Below are positions 1-7,551 of a DNA stretch of 64,000 nucleotides, piece after piece. Under the pieces are notes generated by a model. That model did not search any database. It was given only the letters and a program-made list of their open reading frames with translations, and was not told the DNA's origin. The DNA lies in the NCBI RefSeq assembly GCF_002155965.1, contig NZ_MUMH01000048.1, forward strand, positions 1-64,000, given 5' to 3'. This DNA is from Allokutzneria sp. NRRL B-24872. GTDB taxonomy: Bacteria > Actinomycetota > Actinomycetes > Mycobacteriales > Pseudonocardiaceae. Position 1 is the stretch's first letter, and every line of letters starts with the position of its first letter. The position numbers were made by a program, and so were the translations under genes.

Positions 1-550
1 CCGAGGCGGCGGCCGGTTGCAGCGCCCGCAACCGCGCCGCCGCCTCGGTCAGGTGGTCGGAGACCTTCTTCAGCTCCGTCGCCGACTTCTCGACGTAGAG
101 CGCCGACCTGCCGAAGGCCCTCGCGGTCGCCTCGCGCACGGCGTTGGTGTCGCCGCCCTTCTGCGCCGCGATCGCCGCTTCGAACACCGGTTTCGCCCAG
201 CCGACGAACTCGTCCAGCAGCCCCTGGATCGCTTTGCGGCCCGTGGTGACCGCGCCGACCGCTCCGGTGACCGTGCCCTGCGCGCTCGCGCAGTTGCCCG
301 ACAGCCGGTCCAGGCCCCCGTCGAGCGTGGCCACCCTGCCCTGGAACGCGTTGGCCCGGTCGCCGTACCAACCACCCATGGCCGTGCGCGCCTGCGCTCC
401 GTGCCGCGACTTCACGTCGGCGATCGCCGTCTTCGCCGAGCCCAGCGATTCCGCCGCCCTGCTCGCGCTCCCCGTGTCCCCGGCCAGCTTCGCCAAGTGC
501 TCGCGCAACGGTCGGACGAGCGGCTCGATCAGGCCTGCGGCGTCGGTCAC
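1..550 (-). CDS. ESX/WXG-like secretion target, C-terminus beyond window
   Basis: At least 183 residues, with the stop outside the window. The GTG at 550 lies 4 bases below the stop of the upstream gene (555-881), so the two are probably cotranslated. The predicted protein is almost entirely alpha-helical and alanine-rich. It carries a W-x-G turn (GWYGDRANAF, around residues 60-70), which is typical of type VII secreted proteins. Its neighbour is an EspC-like protein, so I infer a secreted ESX cargo or the N-terminal part of a longer effector. The exact family is not recognised, and what lies beyond the left edge cannot be seen. Confidence 0.7.
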   Translation of the reverse strand, partial: MTDAAGLIEPLVRPLREHLAKLAGDTGSASRAAESLGSAKTAIADVKSRHGAQARTAMGGWYGDRANAFQGRVATLDGGLDRLSGNCASAQGTVTGAVGAVTTGRKAIQGLLDEFVGWAKPVFEAAIAAQKGGDTNAVREATARAFGRSALYVEKSATELKKVSDHLTEAAARLRALQPAAAS

Positions 551-554
551 GCCG

Positions 555-881
555 TCACCCCTGGCCCTGGCGGCGCATCAGCGCGGCGTGCTCGGCGTCC
601 TGCTGCTGGTAGGTCTTCAGCGCGCCAGCGACCGAGCCCGCGAGCCCCGTCAGCCCCGCCGCCGCAGCGGCCACCCCGTCCGCGGTTGCCTTGGCCGCCT
701 GGTGGAAAGCCTGGTTGACACCGACCTCCGCACCGATCTTGCCGAAGGCGTCGCCGGGCAGGGAGGTGATCGGCCCCAGCGTCGCGCTGCCGACCCTGCC
801 GAGCTCGTCGGCCAGCCCCGGCGTCGCCGTCGTGTACTTCGTCAGCGCCGCCGGATCGACCTTGAAACCCTGCTCCACCAT
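555..881 (-). CDS. EspC-like type VII secretion target
   Basis: A 108-residue helical protein rich in Ala, Gly and Gln, beginning MVEQGFKVDPAAL. Length and pattern (a short N-terminal VDPxAL helix, two long helices, a Gln-rich tail) fit the actinobacterial EspC/DUF2580 family of ESX-associated secreted proteins. It is followed after 4 bases by the WXG-like gene, suggesting a two-gene cargo operon. The family call is by pattern; no catalytic residues are expected. Confidence 0.65.
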   Translation of the reverse strand: MVEQGFKVDPAALTKYTTATPGLADELGRVGSATLGPITSLPGDAFGKIGAEVGVNQAFHQAAKATADGVAAAAAGLTGLAGSVAGALKTYQQQDAEHAALMRRQGQG

Positions 882-990
882 GCGACCCAGGCTGCCGCAC
901 CGCGTCGCCCGCTGTCCTGGAATGCGCAGGATTCACGCGAGCGAGGGAGCGACGCCCGGGATTGTCAGGGGTGTCTGCCAGCATCCGCCC

Positions 991-1560
991 ATGGGCTCGA
1001 GCACAGCTGTTCCCGGGAGCTGGAACCGGATCACCCGCATCCTCACCGTGCGGGCTCCAGCCACCGCCAAGGAGCTGCTGCCACCCGCCACCGACGCGGA
1101 CGTGCGCTCCGCCGAGCGGGCACTGGGGCGCGCTCTGCCCCAGGAGTTGCACGAGTGGTGGGCGAGCTGCGGCGGTGGGCTGCACCCCGTCCTGCCGCAC
1201 GGCTACATCCCGTACCGGCCGATCGGATCGGTCAGCGCGTGGCGGGAGTGGACCAGGCGGCACACGACCGGCCCCCGGCCCGACGACACCGCCGGCAGCC
1301 CGGGTGCTGGCTGGCATCCCGCGTTCGTCCCGATCGGCACGGACGGCGGCAACTACGACCTCGCCGTCGACCTGCGCCCCGGGTCGCTGCACGGCTGCCT
1401 GTTCGCCTTCAGCCACCAGTGGGGCGTGGCGCACCCTCCCGAGTGGCAGGGCCTCGCCGCGCTCCTCAGCTCCACCGCCGAGGCCCTGGAGACCGACGCG
1501 GCGGCTGGCCGCTACCGCCCCGCGACCACGAGGGCAGGCATGCTGATCTGGAAGCTGTGA
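991..1560 (+). CDS. SMI1/KNR4 (SUKH) family protein
   Basis: A 189-residue protein starting at ATG 991. It shows the SUKH layout: an early helix with xxExxLGxxLPxEL (here AERALGRALPQELHEWW), a middle section leading to FVPIGTDGGNYDLAVDL, the characteristic glycine/aspartate strand, and a late W-x-G-L region. SUKH proteins are commonly immunity proteins for polymorphic toxins, or cytoplasmic regulators. The adjacent gene pair (1-881) is a divergently transcribed ESX cargo module, so an immunity role is possible but not shown. Confidence 0.75.
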   Translation: MGSSTAVPGSWNRITRILTVRAPATAKELLPPATDADVRSAERALGRALPQELHEWWASCGGGLHPVLPHGYIPYRPIGSVSAWREWTRRHTTGPRPDDTAGSPGAGWHPAFVPIGTDGGNYDLAVDLRPGSLHGCLFAFSHQWGVAHPPEWQGLAALLSSTAEALETDAAAGRYRPATTRAGMLIWKL

Positions 1561-1597
1561 CCGATCCCGAGGCAGCGCTGACGCGGGTGGAGTGAGC

Positions 1598-2293
1598 TCA
1601 GGCGGCGGGGACGAGCAGCGCCCAGGACTTCACGGTGCCGTGGCCGGTGCCCCAGGGCAGGTGCTCGGCGACGTCGACGAAGTGGCCGCTGACGTCGTTG
1701 TTGTTGAGCACGACCTCGACGGTGTCGTCGTTCTCGCCGGAGGTGCGGCCGCAGAGGCTGTAGAACCACACGGGCCGGTTCGGCAGCTGGCCCTCGCTCA
1801 TCAGGCGCTCGGCCACGACGAGGGTCGGCGGGCGTTCGCGGGCGACGTCGGCGAAGCCGCCCTCGATGCCGCCGAAATCGCGCCAGTCGACGGGACCGGC
1901 GAACAGCTCGGTGGGACGGCCCTCACCGTCCGCGCCGAGCCGGTGGAACACGGCCTCGGCGAGCGGGTGGTCGGGCTGCTGGATGGCGATGAACACCGGG
2001 AGCACGTTGTTCACCCAGTACATGAGCGCGTCGGCGAGCGGGTGGGCCTCGTCGGTGCGCACACCGACGGCCTGGTCCCAGGCGTAGCCCTCCTCCCACG
2101 CCGTGCAGCGCACGCCCAAGGGCAGCCGCACGTACGCGCCGTCGGCGGCGTGCTCGGCCTCCTCGACGGCGATCTCCAGGTCGAGGTCGACCAGCGCCAC
2201 CACCGCGCCGGTGCGCTCGGTGCGCAGGCCGTGCGAGCCGCTGAGCATCGCCGCGATCACTTCGGCGATGCCGCCGGCGTCGAGTTCTTCCAC
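1598..2293 (-). CDS. Unknown actinobacterial protein, about 231 aa
   Basis: The GTG at 2293 is preferred because a GAAGGGG ribosome site lies about 9 bases upstream, whereas the longest reading frame starts inside a hairpin. The protein is acidic and soluble, with no membrane segment or signal peptide. It has Trp/Tyr-rich stretches (WEEGYAWDQAVGVR, PVWFYSLCGR) and ends LLVPAA. I do not recognise the family. It follows the aldehyde dehydrogenase operon but is separated from it by a strong terminator-like palindrome, so it is probably a separate transcript. Confidence 0.6.
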   Translation of the reverse strand: MEELDAGGIAEVIAAMLSGSHGLRTERTGAVVALVDLDLEIAVEEAEHAADGAYVRLPLGVRCTAWEEGYAWDQAVGVRTDEAHPLADALMYWVNNVLPVFIAIQQPDHPLAEAVFHRLGADGEGRPTELFAGPVDWRDFGGIEGGFADVARERPPTLVVAERLMSEGQLPNRPVWFYSLCGRTSGENDDTVEVVLNNNDVSGHFVDVAEHLPWGTGHGTVKSWALLVPAA

Positions 2294-2315
2294 CTTGGAC
2301 AACCCCTTCGAAGAC

Positions 2316-2351
2316 GATGTGCCCCACGGTCCGCGGACTGTGGGGCACATC
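2316..2351. terminator. 36-base near-perfect palindrome, probable terminator
   Basis: The arms GATGTGCCCCAC (2316-2327) and GTGGGGCACATC (2340-2351) enclose GTCCGCGGAC (2329-2338), itself a perfect palindrome. It lies just downstream of the minus-strand operon 2369-5685. There is no T-run, as is usual for intrinsic terminators of high-GC actinomycetes. Confidence 0.65.
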
Positions 2352-2368
2352 GTGGCCGAAGCGGTGGA

Positions 2369-3238
2369 TCAGACTCCCATCGGGTGCCAGACCGTCTTGT
2401 GCTCCAGGTACGCGCGCAGCCTGGTGATATCGGGCCTGCGCGTCCAGTCCGGCTCCTTGGCGGTGGCGCGCAGCACCCGCTTGACGGTGCCCGCGGCGGT
2501 CCGCTCCAACTCGGCGCGAATCACCTCCGGAGCACCGCACAGGTCGAGCGCGTTCACGTCCGCGTGCGAGGCCAGCCAGGGGCCGAGCTCAGCGGCGCTG
2601 CCGGTGAGCAGGTTCACCACGCCGCCGGGCAGATCGGAGGTCGCCATGACCTCCGACAGCGTCACGGCGGGCAGCGGCCGGTGGTGGCTGGACACCACGA
2701 CGCAGGTGTTGCCGGTCGCGATCACCGGAGCCACCACGCTGACCAGGCCCAACAGCGAGGAGGTCTGCGGGGCGAGCACCGCGACGACGCCGGTGGGCTC
2801 GGGCACGGAGAACGAGAAGTACGGCCCCGCGACCGGGTTGGAGGCGCCGAGCACGGAGGCGACCTTGTCGGTCCACCCCGCGTACCAGACCCACCTGTCG
2901 ATCGCGGCGTCCACAGTGGACTCCGCCTTCTTCGCGTTCACGTTCTCCGCGGCGCAGACCTCCGCGACGAACTGCTCGCGCCTGCCTTCGAGCATCTCCG
3001 CGACGCGGTAGAGCACCTGGCCGCGGTTGTACGCGGTCGCGCCGGACCAGCCGGAGAACGCCTTGCGGGCCGCGGCGACCGCGTCCCTGGCGTCCTTGCG
3101 CGAGGCGTGCGCGGCGTTGGCGAGGAAGGTGCCCTTGGCGTCGTTGACCGGGTAGACCCGCCCGGACTCCGAGCGCGGGAACTTCCCGCCCACGTACAGC
3201 TTGTAGGTCTTGGTCACACCAATACGCCCGTCAGACAT
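2369..3238 (-). CDS. Truncated aldehyde dehydrogenase paralogue (ALDH16 second-domain type)
   Basis: A 289-residue protein homologous only to the N-terminal, coenzyme-binding half of aldehyde dehydrogenases (KLYVGGKFPRSESG, AAARKAFSGWSGATAYNRG, PEPTGVVAVLAPQTSS). The conserved ELGGK segment and the catalytic cysteine region are absent. It ends in KTVWHPMGV. The ATG at 3238 overlaps the stop of the full-length ALDH gene by 8 bases, so the two are translationally coupled. ALDH16 enzymes are a full ALDH domain fused to a degenerate second one. I infer that this is the non-catalytic half of a split ALDH16, probably acting as a structural partner. Confidence 0.75.
   Translation of the reverse strand: MSDGRIGVTKTYKLYVGGKFPRSESGRVYPVNDAKGTFLANAAHASRKDARDAVAAARKAFSGWSGATAYNRGQVLYRVAEMLEGRREQFVAEVCAAENVNAKKAESTVDAAIDRWVWYAGWTDKVASVLGASNPVAGPYFSFSVPEPTGVVAVLAPQTSSLLGLVSVVAPVIATGNTCVVVSSHHRPLPAVTLSEVMATSDLPGGVVNLLTGSAAELGPWLASHADVNALDLCGAPEVIRAELERTAAGTVKRVLRATAKEPDWTRRPDITRLRAYLEHKTVWHPMGV
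2909..2921. repeat. Iterated palindrome GTCCACAGTGGAC
   Basis: Inside the truncated ALDH gene; read as S-T-V-D in its frame. Confidence 0.8.
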
Positions 3239-4667
3239 CGAGGTACGCCTCCAGTCCCGCGCGGCCGCCCTCGCGACCGAAACCGGACTCCTGGTAGCCG
3301 CCGAACGGGGCGGTCGGGTCGAACCGGTTGAAGGTGTTGGCCCACACCACACCGGCCCGCAGCTTCTGGGACATCCACAGGATTCTGGAACCCTTTTCGG
3401 TCCAGATGCCCGCGGACAGCCCGTACGGGGTGTTGTTGGCCTTGGCGACGGCCTCGTCCGGGGTGCGGAAGGTCAGCACGGACAGCACCGGGCCGAAGAT
3501 CTCCTCGCGGGCGATCCGCATCGCCTGGTGCACGTTGGAGAACACCGTCGGCGCGAAGAAGAAACCCTTGTCCGGCAACGGGCACGAGCTCGTCCAGCGG
3601 TCGGCGCCCTCGGCCTCGCCGGAGGCGGTCAGCTCGCGGATGCGGGCCAGCTGCTCCTGGGAGTTGATCGCGCCGATGTCGGTGTTCTTGTCCAGCGCGT
3701 CACCGATGCGCAGCGTGGAGACGCGGTAGCGCAGCTTCTCCATCACCTCCTCGGCGATGGACTCCTGGACCAGCAGCCGCGAACCGGCGCAGCAGACGTG
3801 GCCCTGGTTGAAGAAGATGCCGTTGACGATGCCCTCGACGGCCTGGTCCACGGGCGCGTCGTCGAAGACGATGTTCGCCGCCTTGCCGCCCAGCTCCAGG
3901 GTGAGCTTCTTGCCCGTCCCGGCCAGCGAGCGCTGGATCAGCTTGCCGACCTCGGTCGAACCGGTGAAGGCGATCTTGTCGGTGCCCGCGTGGTTGACGA
4001 TCTCCGCGCCGACGTCACCGGCGCCGGGCAGGATGTTCACCACGCCGGCGGGCAGACCGGCCTGCTGGCAGATCTCGGCGAAGACCAGCGCGGTCAGCGG
4101 CGTGGTCTCGGCCGGCTTGAGCACCACGGTGTTGCCGCAGGCCAGCGCGGGCGCGATCTTCCACGCCAGCATCAGCAGCGGGAAGTTCCACGGGATGACC
4201 TGCCCGGCGACGCCGAGCGGCTTCGGGTCCGGCCCGTAGCCGGCGAAGTCGAGCTTGTCGGCCCAGCCCGCGTGGTAGAAGAAGTGCGCCGCGGCCGTCG
4301 GCACGTCGACGTCGCGCGACTCCTTGATCGGCTTGCCGTTGTCCAGGCTCTCCAGCACCGCGAGCTCGCGGCCGCGCTCCTGGATCAGCCGGGCGATGCG
4401 GAACAGGTACTTGGCCCGCTCGCTGCCGGGCATCCGGCCCCACACCTTGTCGTAGGCGCGGCGGGCGGCCTTGACGGCGCGGTCGACGTCCGCGCTGGAG
4501 GCCGTGCTGACCTCGGCCAGCACCTCCTCGGTCGAGGGGTTGACCGTCTTCAGCGGCTCGCCCTCGCCCTCGACGAACTGACCGTCGACGAACATCCGGT
4601 AGTTCGGCTTGAGGTTGGCGATGTCCCGCGACTCCGGTGCCGGGGAGTACTCCCAGATCTGTGTCAT
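3231..4667 (-). CDS. Aldehyde dehydrogenase (ALDH superfamily, ALDH16-type partner)
   Basis: A 478-residue NAD(P)+-dependent aldehyde dehydrogenase of normal length. Diagnostic motifs are VIPWNFPLLM, the FTGSTEVGK glycine motif, LELGGKAANIVFDDA with the general-base Glu, NQGHVCCAGSR with the catalytic Cys, and EEIFGPV. It starts 1 base after the deoC stop and overlaps the downstream half-size ALDH by 8 bases. DeoC releases acetaldehyde, so oxidation of acetaldehyde from deoxyribose breakdown is the likely job. The substrate is inferred from context only. Confidence 0.9.
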   Translation of the reverse strand: MTQIWEYSPAPESRDIANLKPNYRMFVDGQFVEGEGEPLKTVNPSTEEVLAEVSTASSADVDRAVKAARRAYDKVWGRMPGSERAKYLFRIARLIQERGRELAVLESLDNGKPIKESRDVDVPTAAAHFFYHAGWADKLDFAGYGPDPKPLGVAGQVIPWNFPLLMLAWKIAPALACGNTVVLKPAETTPLTALVFAEICQQAGLPAGVVNILPGAGDVGAEIVNHAGTDKIAFTGSTEVGKLIQRSLAGTGKKLTLELGGKAANIVFDDAPVDQAVEGIVNGIFFNQGHVCCAGSRLLVQESIAEEVMEKLRYRVSTLRIGDALDKNTDIGAINSQEQLARIRELTASGEAEGADRWTSSCPLPDKGFFFAPTVFSNVHQAMRIAREEIFGPVLSVLTFRTPDEAVAKANNTPYGLSAGIWTEKGSRILWMSQKLRAGVVWANTFNRFDPTAPFGGYQESGFGREGGRAGLEAYLDV

Positions 4668-4668
4668 C

Positions 4669-5685
4669 TCAGTCCACCGTCACGTAGTCAGGGCCGCTGT
4701 AGTGGCCCTCAAGCTGGGTCCGCCGCTGCATCAGCAGGTCGTTGAGCAGGCTGGACGCGCCGAAGCGGAACAGCTTCGGGTCCAGCCACTCCTGACCGGC
4801 CACCTCGTGCACGGCGACGAGGTAGCGCATCGCGTCCTTGGTGGCGCGGATGCCGCCGGCGGGCTTGACCCCGCGCAGCTGCCCGGTCTGGTTCTTCCAG
4901 TCGTGGACGGCCTGCAGCATCAGGTGCGTCACCGGGAGGGTCGCGGCGGGGGAGACCTTGCCGGTCGAGGTCTTGATGAAGTCACCACCGGCGAGCAGCG
5001 CCAGCCAGGACGCGCGGCGCACGTTGTCGTAGGTCGACAGCTCGCCGGTCTCCAGGATGACCTTGAGGTGCGCGTCGCCGCAGGCTGCCTTGATCGCGAC
5101 GATCTCGTCGTAGACCTGGCCGTAGCGGCCGGAGAGGAACGCGCCCCGGTCGATCACCATGTCGATCTCGGTCGCGCCCGCGTCCACGGCGATCCTGGTG
5201 TCCTCCAGCTTGATCGCCAGTGACGAGCGGCCGGAGGGGAACGCCGTCGCGACGCTGGCGACGCCGATGTCGGCGCCCTTCAGCTCGCGCACCGCTGTCT
5301 CCACCATGTCCGGGTAGACGCAGATCGCGGCGACCTGCGGCACGTCGGGGCGCTCGGGGTCGGGACGGCGGGCCTTCGCGCACAGCGAGCTGACCTTGCC
5401 CGCGGTGTCGGCGCCTTCGAGGGTGGTCAGGTCGACCATCCTGATGGCGGTGTCGATCGCCCAGAGCTTGGACGCCTTCTTGATGCTGCGCGTGGCGAGC
5501 GTCGCGGCGCGTTGCTCCAGCCCGACCTGGTCGACGCCGGGCAGTCCGTGCAGGAACCGACGCAGCGCGGCGTCGTCCCTGGTGGCGTCTGCCAGCTCTG
5601 GGGGAAGTCCCGGGATGTGCGGCGGCTGGCGGTTCGCGGGGGTGTCCGCGGACTCGGCAGCCGTCGGCGGTGACGGTGCGGCCAT
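4669..5685 (-). CDS. deoC: Deoxyribose-phosphate aldolase
   Basis: A 338-residue class I aldolase that cleaves 2-deoxyribose 5-phosphate to glyceraldehyde 3-phosphate and acetaldehyde. It shows DLTTLEGADT near the N-terminal strand, VAAICVYP, the Schiff-base motif FIKTSTGK, and VKPAGGIR. A Pro/Ala-rich extension of about 45 residues precedes the TIM barrel; a later start is possible. It is the first gene of a three-gene operon with two aldehyde dehydrogenases. punA and upp are encoded nearby, consistent with nucleoside salvage. Confidence 0.95.
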   Translation of the reverse strand: MAAPSPPTAAESADTPANRQPPHIPGLPPELADATRDDAALRRFLHGLPGVDQVGLEQRAATLATRSIKKASKLWAIDTAIRMVDLTTLEGADTAGKVSSLCAKARRPDPERPDVPQVAAICVYPDMVETAVRELKGADIGVASVATAFPSGRSSLAIKLEDTRIAVDAGATEIDMVIDRGAFLSGRYGQVYDEIVAIKAACGDAHLKVILETGELSTYDNVRRASWLALLAGGDFIKTSTGKVSPAATLPVTHLMLQAVHDWKNQTGQLRGVKPAGGIRATKDAMRYLVAVHEVAGQEWLDPKLFRFGASSLLNDLLMQRRTQLEGHYSGPDYVTVD

Positions 5686-6022
5686 GGCCAGGAGTCTAGG
5701 GCCAGGTCACCGGGCGTCCAGCCCGATCAGCCGGACCTGTGGACAACTCATCCGCCCAGCTCACACCGGGCGCGCCTGGGGACAACTCGGCGGCTGCGGC
5801 GCGCGCTGATGGCACTGGTCACATCCGCCTGACCGGCATGAGAGCGCGACCACGGCAGGCCGTGCGGGCGCCAATAGGCCATTCGGTGATTCCTTTTCTT
5901 AAGTGTTCATCAAGTCGTTGGTGACCCACGTCGCCGCCGGTTACTGTGGAGTAGCCGGTGTGCCGAGGCAGGCCGGGCTAGACCCGAGGGTCCACCGGAC
6001 GCGCCACCGGTGGACCCTCGAT
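5686..6022. other. Intergenic region with DnaA-box-like pair and terminator
   Basis: There is no credible gene. The region holds TGTGGACAA (5738-5746, complement of TTGTCCACA) and TGGGGACAA (5777-5785, one mismatch) upstream of deoC, an AT-richer stretch at 5876-5915, and the hairpin at 5985-6020. Confidence 0.5.
5985..6020 (-). terminator. Hairpin terminator for the isomerase-family gene
   Basis: Perfect 14-bp arms CGAGGGTCCACCGG (5985-5998) and CCGGTGGACCCTCG (6007-6020) with an 8-base loop, placed 3 bases beyond the stop of the minus-strand gene ending at 6023. Confidence 0.75.
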
Positions 6023-6691
6023 TTAGTTCTCCACCAAGGCATCCGAGCGTGCCGGGAACACCAGGACCGCGTCCAGGTGCTCCGCCTCCGGGGTCCGGTC
6101 CCACGCCCAGGCGCGCATCTGCTCGGCGCTGCGCCTGCCGAAGAACCCGCGCCACAACTCGAAGGGCTCCGCCTCCACTGTTGCCGCGGGCTCGCCGTCG
6201 CCGATCCGCCACTCGGAGCCGTCCGAGCGCACGACCAGCGCCCACGGCTGCTCGTGGTAGTGGCCGACCGCGCCGCCGATGTGCTCCAGCATCGGCCGCC
6301 AAGCCTTCTCCGGCAGCCGCTCCAAGCCCAGCGCCGTGCGCAGGTCGGCCTCGTGCTGGGTGATGTCGTGCACCAGTTGGAGCTGCGCCTTCCTGGAGCG
6401 CAGGCCCTGCTCCAGCTTCTCGCTGAAGCCCTCCCACTCCGCCAGGTTCTGCTCGACCGGCCGGTTGAGCCGCTCGCCGACGTGTCGCTCCGTCCACTCG
6501 GTTCCCGGTGCCCCGTCGAGCCGCCCGGTCGCGGCGTCGTGCGCGACGCCGGACAGGTGTGCGATCAGCGCCCGCACGGTCCATTCCGGACAGGCGGCAA
6601 CAGCTCGTCCCAGCTGCTCGTCGTCCAGCGTCCGCGCGATCGCGGTGATCCGCTGCCGTGCCTCGCGGTAGATCACGTCGTACATCCGCAC
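6023..6691 (-). CDS. Maleylpyruvate isomerase family mycothiol-dependent protein
   Basis: A 222-residue DinB-like four-helix bundle protein. The signature [16 protein letters not shown] near residue 35-50 and a metal-binding His set ([15 protein letters not shown]) mark the mycothiol-dependent maleylpyruvate isomerase family. Members either isomerise maleylpyruvate or catalyse other mycothiol transfers or detoxifications. No aromatic-degradation genes lie nearby, so the substrate is unknown. It is divergent from upp with about 26 bases between the starts. An in-frame ATG two codons downstream (6685) is an alternative start. Confidence 0.8.
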   Translation of the reverse strand: MRMYDVIYREARQRITAIARTLDDEQLGRAVAACPEWTVRALIAHLSGVAHDAATGRLDGAPGTEWTERHVGERLNRPVEQNLAEWEGFSEKLEQGLRSRKAQLQLVHDITQHEADLRTALGLERLPEKAWRPMLEHIGGAVGHYHEQPWALVVRSDGSEWRIGDGEPAATVEAEPFELWRGFFGRRSAEQMRAWAWDRTPEAEHLDAVLVFPARSDALVEN

Positions 6692-6717
6692 CCCTTCTCC
6701 GGCTAACGTCTGTGGTC

Positions 6718-7341
6718 ATGGACGTGCTCGTCGTCGAACACCCGCTGGCCAAGGCCCGGCTCACCACCATGCGTGACGCCCGCACCGACAGCGCGGCCTT
6801 CCGCGCCGCGCTGCACGAGCTGACCGTCATGCTGATCTACGAGGCCATGCGGGACGCTCCCCTCGCGGAGGAGCGCATCCACACGCCGGTGGCCAGGACG
6901 ACGGGTTTCCGCCTCGCGAACCCGCCGCTGCTGGTCCCGGTGCTGCGCGCGGGCCTCGGCATGGCCGACCAGGCGCACAAGCTGATCCCGGACGCGCAGA
7001 TGGGCTTCGTCGGCCTGGCGCGCGACGAGGAGACCCTGCAGCCGACGCCGTACATGGTGTCGCTGCCGGAGAACCTCGCCGGTCGTCCGGTGCTGGTGCT
7101 CGACCCGATGCTCGCCACCGGCGGCTCGATGGTGCACACGATCACGCTCCTCACCGATCGCGGCGCCACCGACGTCACCGCCGTGTGCACCCTGGCCGCG
7201 CCCGAGGGGATTCGCACCCTGGAGCAGGCCAAGCTGCCGGTGCGCGTGGTCACCGCGAGCGTGGACGAGCGGCTCAACGACTCCGGGTTCATCGTTCCCG
7301 GGCTCGGCGACGCGGGGGACCGCCAGTACGGCGCGGTCTGA
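6718..7341 (+). CDS. upp: Uracil phosphoribosyltransferase
   Basis: A 207-residue enzyme that converts uracil and PRPP to UMP. The PRPP-binding loop [28 protein letters not shown] and the C-terminal uracil-binding [12 protein letters not shown] are present. ATG 6718 gives the family length. A -10-like TAACGT (6704-6709) lies 8 bases before the ATG with no ribosome site, so the mRNA is probably leaderless. In M. tuberculosis upp is close to pmmB and deoD; here the same genes lie 5-7 kb away. Confidence 0.95.
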   Translation: MDVLVVEHPLAKARLTTMRDARTDSAAFRAALHELTVMLIYEAMRDAPLAEERIHTPVARTTGFRLANPPLLVPVLRAGLGMADQAHKLIPDAQMGFVGLARDEETLQPTPYMVSLPENLAGRPVLVLDPMLATGGSMVHTITLLTDRGATDVTAVCTLAAPEGIRTLEQAKLPVRVVTASVDERLNDSGFIVPGLGDAGDRQYGAV

Positions 7342-7447
7342 TCCCGCCCCCAGGTCGATCCCGGTCATCGCGCGCCCCCTCGCTACTTGAAAAACATATA
7401 GCGCCACCGCGTCGCACGGGTCAAGGCTGCGCCGTTCGAGTGAGCAC

Positions 7448-7485
7448 AGTGGTCTAGACCTTGACGAGTTGTGGTCTGGACCACA
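7448..7485 (+). promoter_or_regulatory. Two DasR-type (dre) operators upstream of the chitinase
   Basis: AGTGGTCTAGACCTTG (7448-7463) and TGTGGTCTGGACCACA (7470-7485) match the Streptomyces dre consensus built on TGGTCTAGACCA, the target of the N-acetylglucosamine-responsive GntR regulator DasR. They lie 67-104 bases before the chitinase ATG. I infer repression relieved by chitin or GlcNAc breakdown products. Confidence 0.8.
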
Positions 7486-7551
7486 TCGTCTGCTGTACAC
7501 ATCCGCGAACAGATTCCGCTCCGCCGCCCTGCACCCCTGGAGCGATCGATC

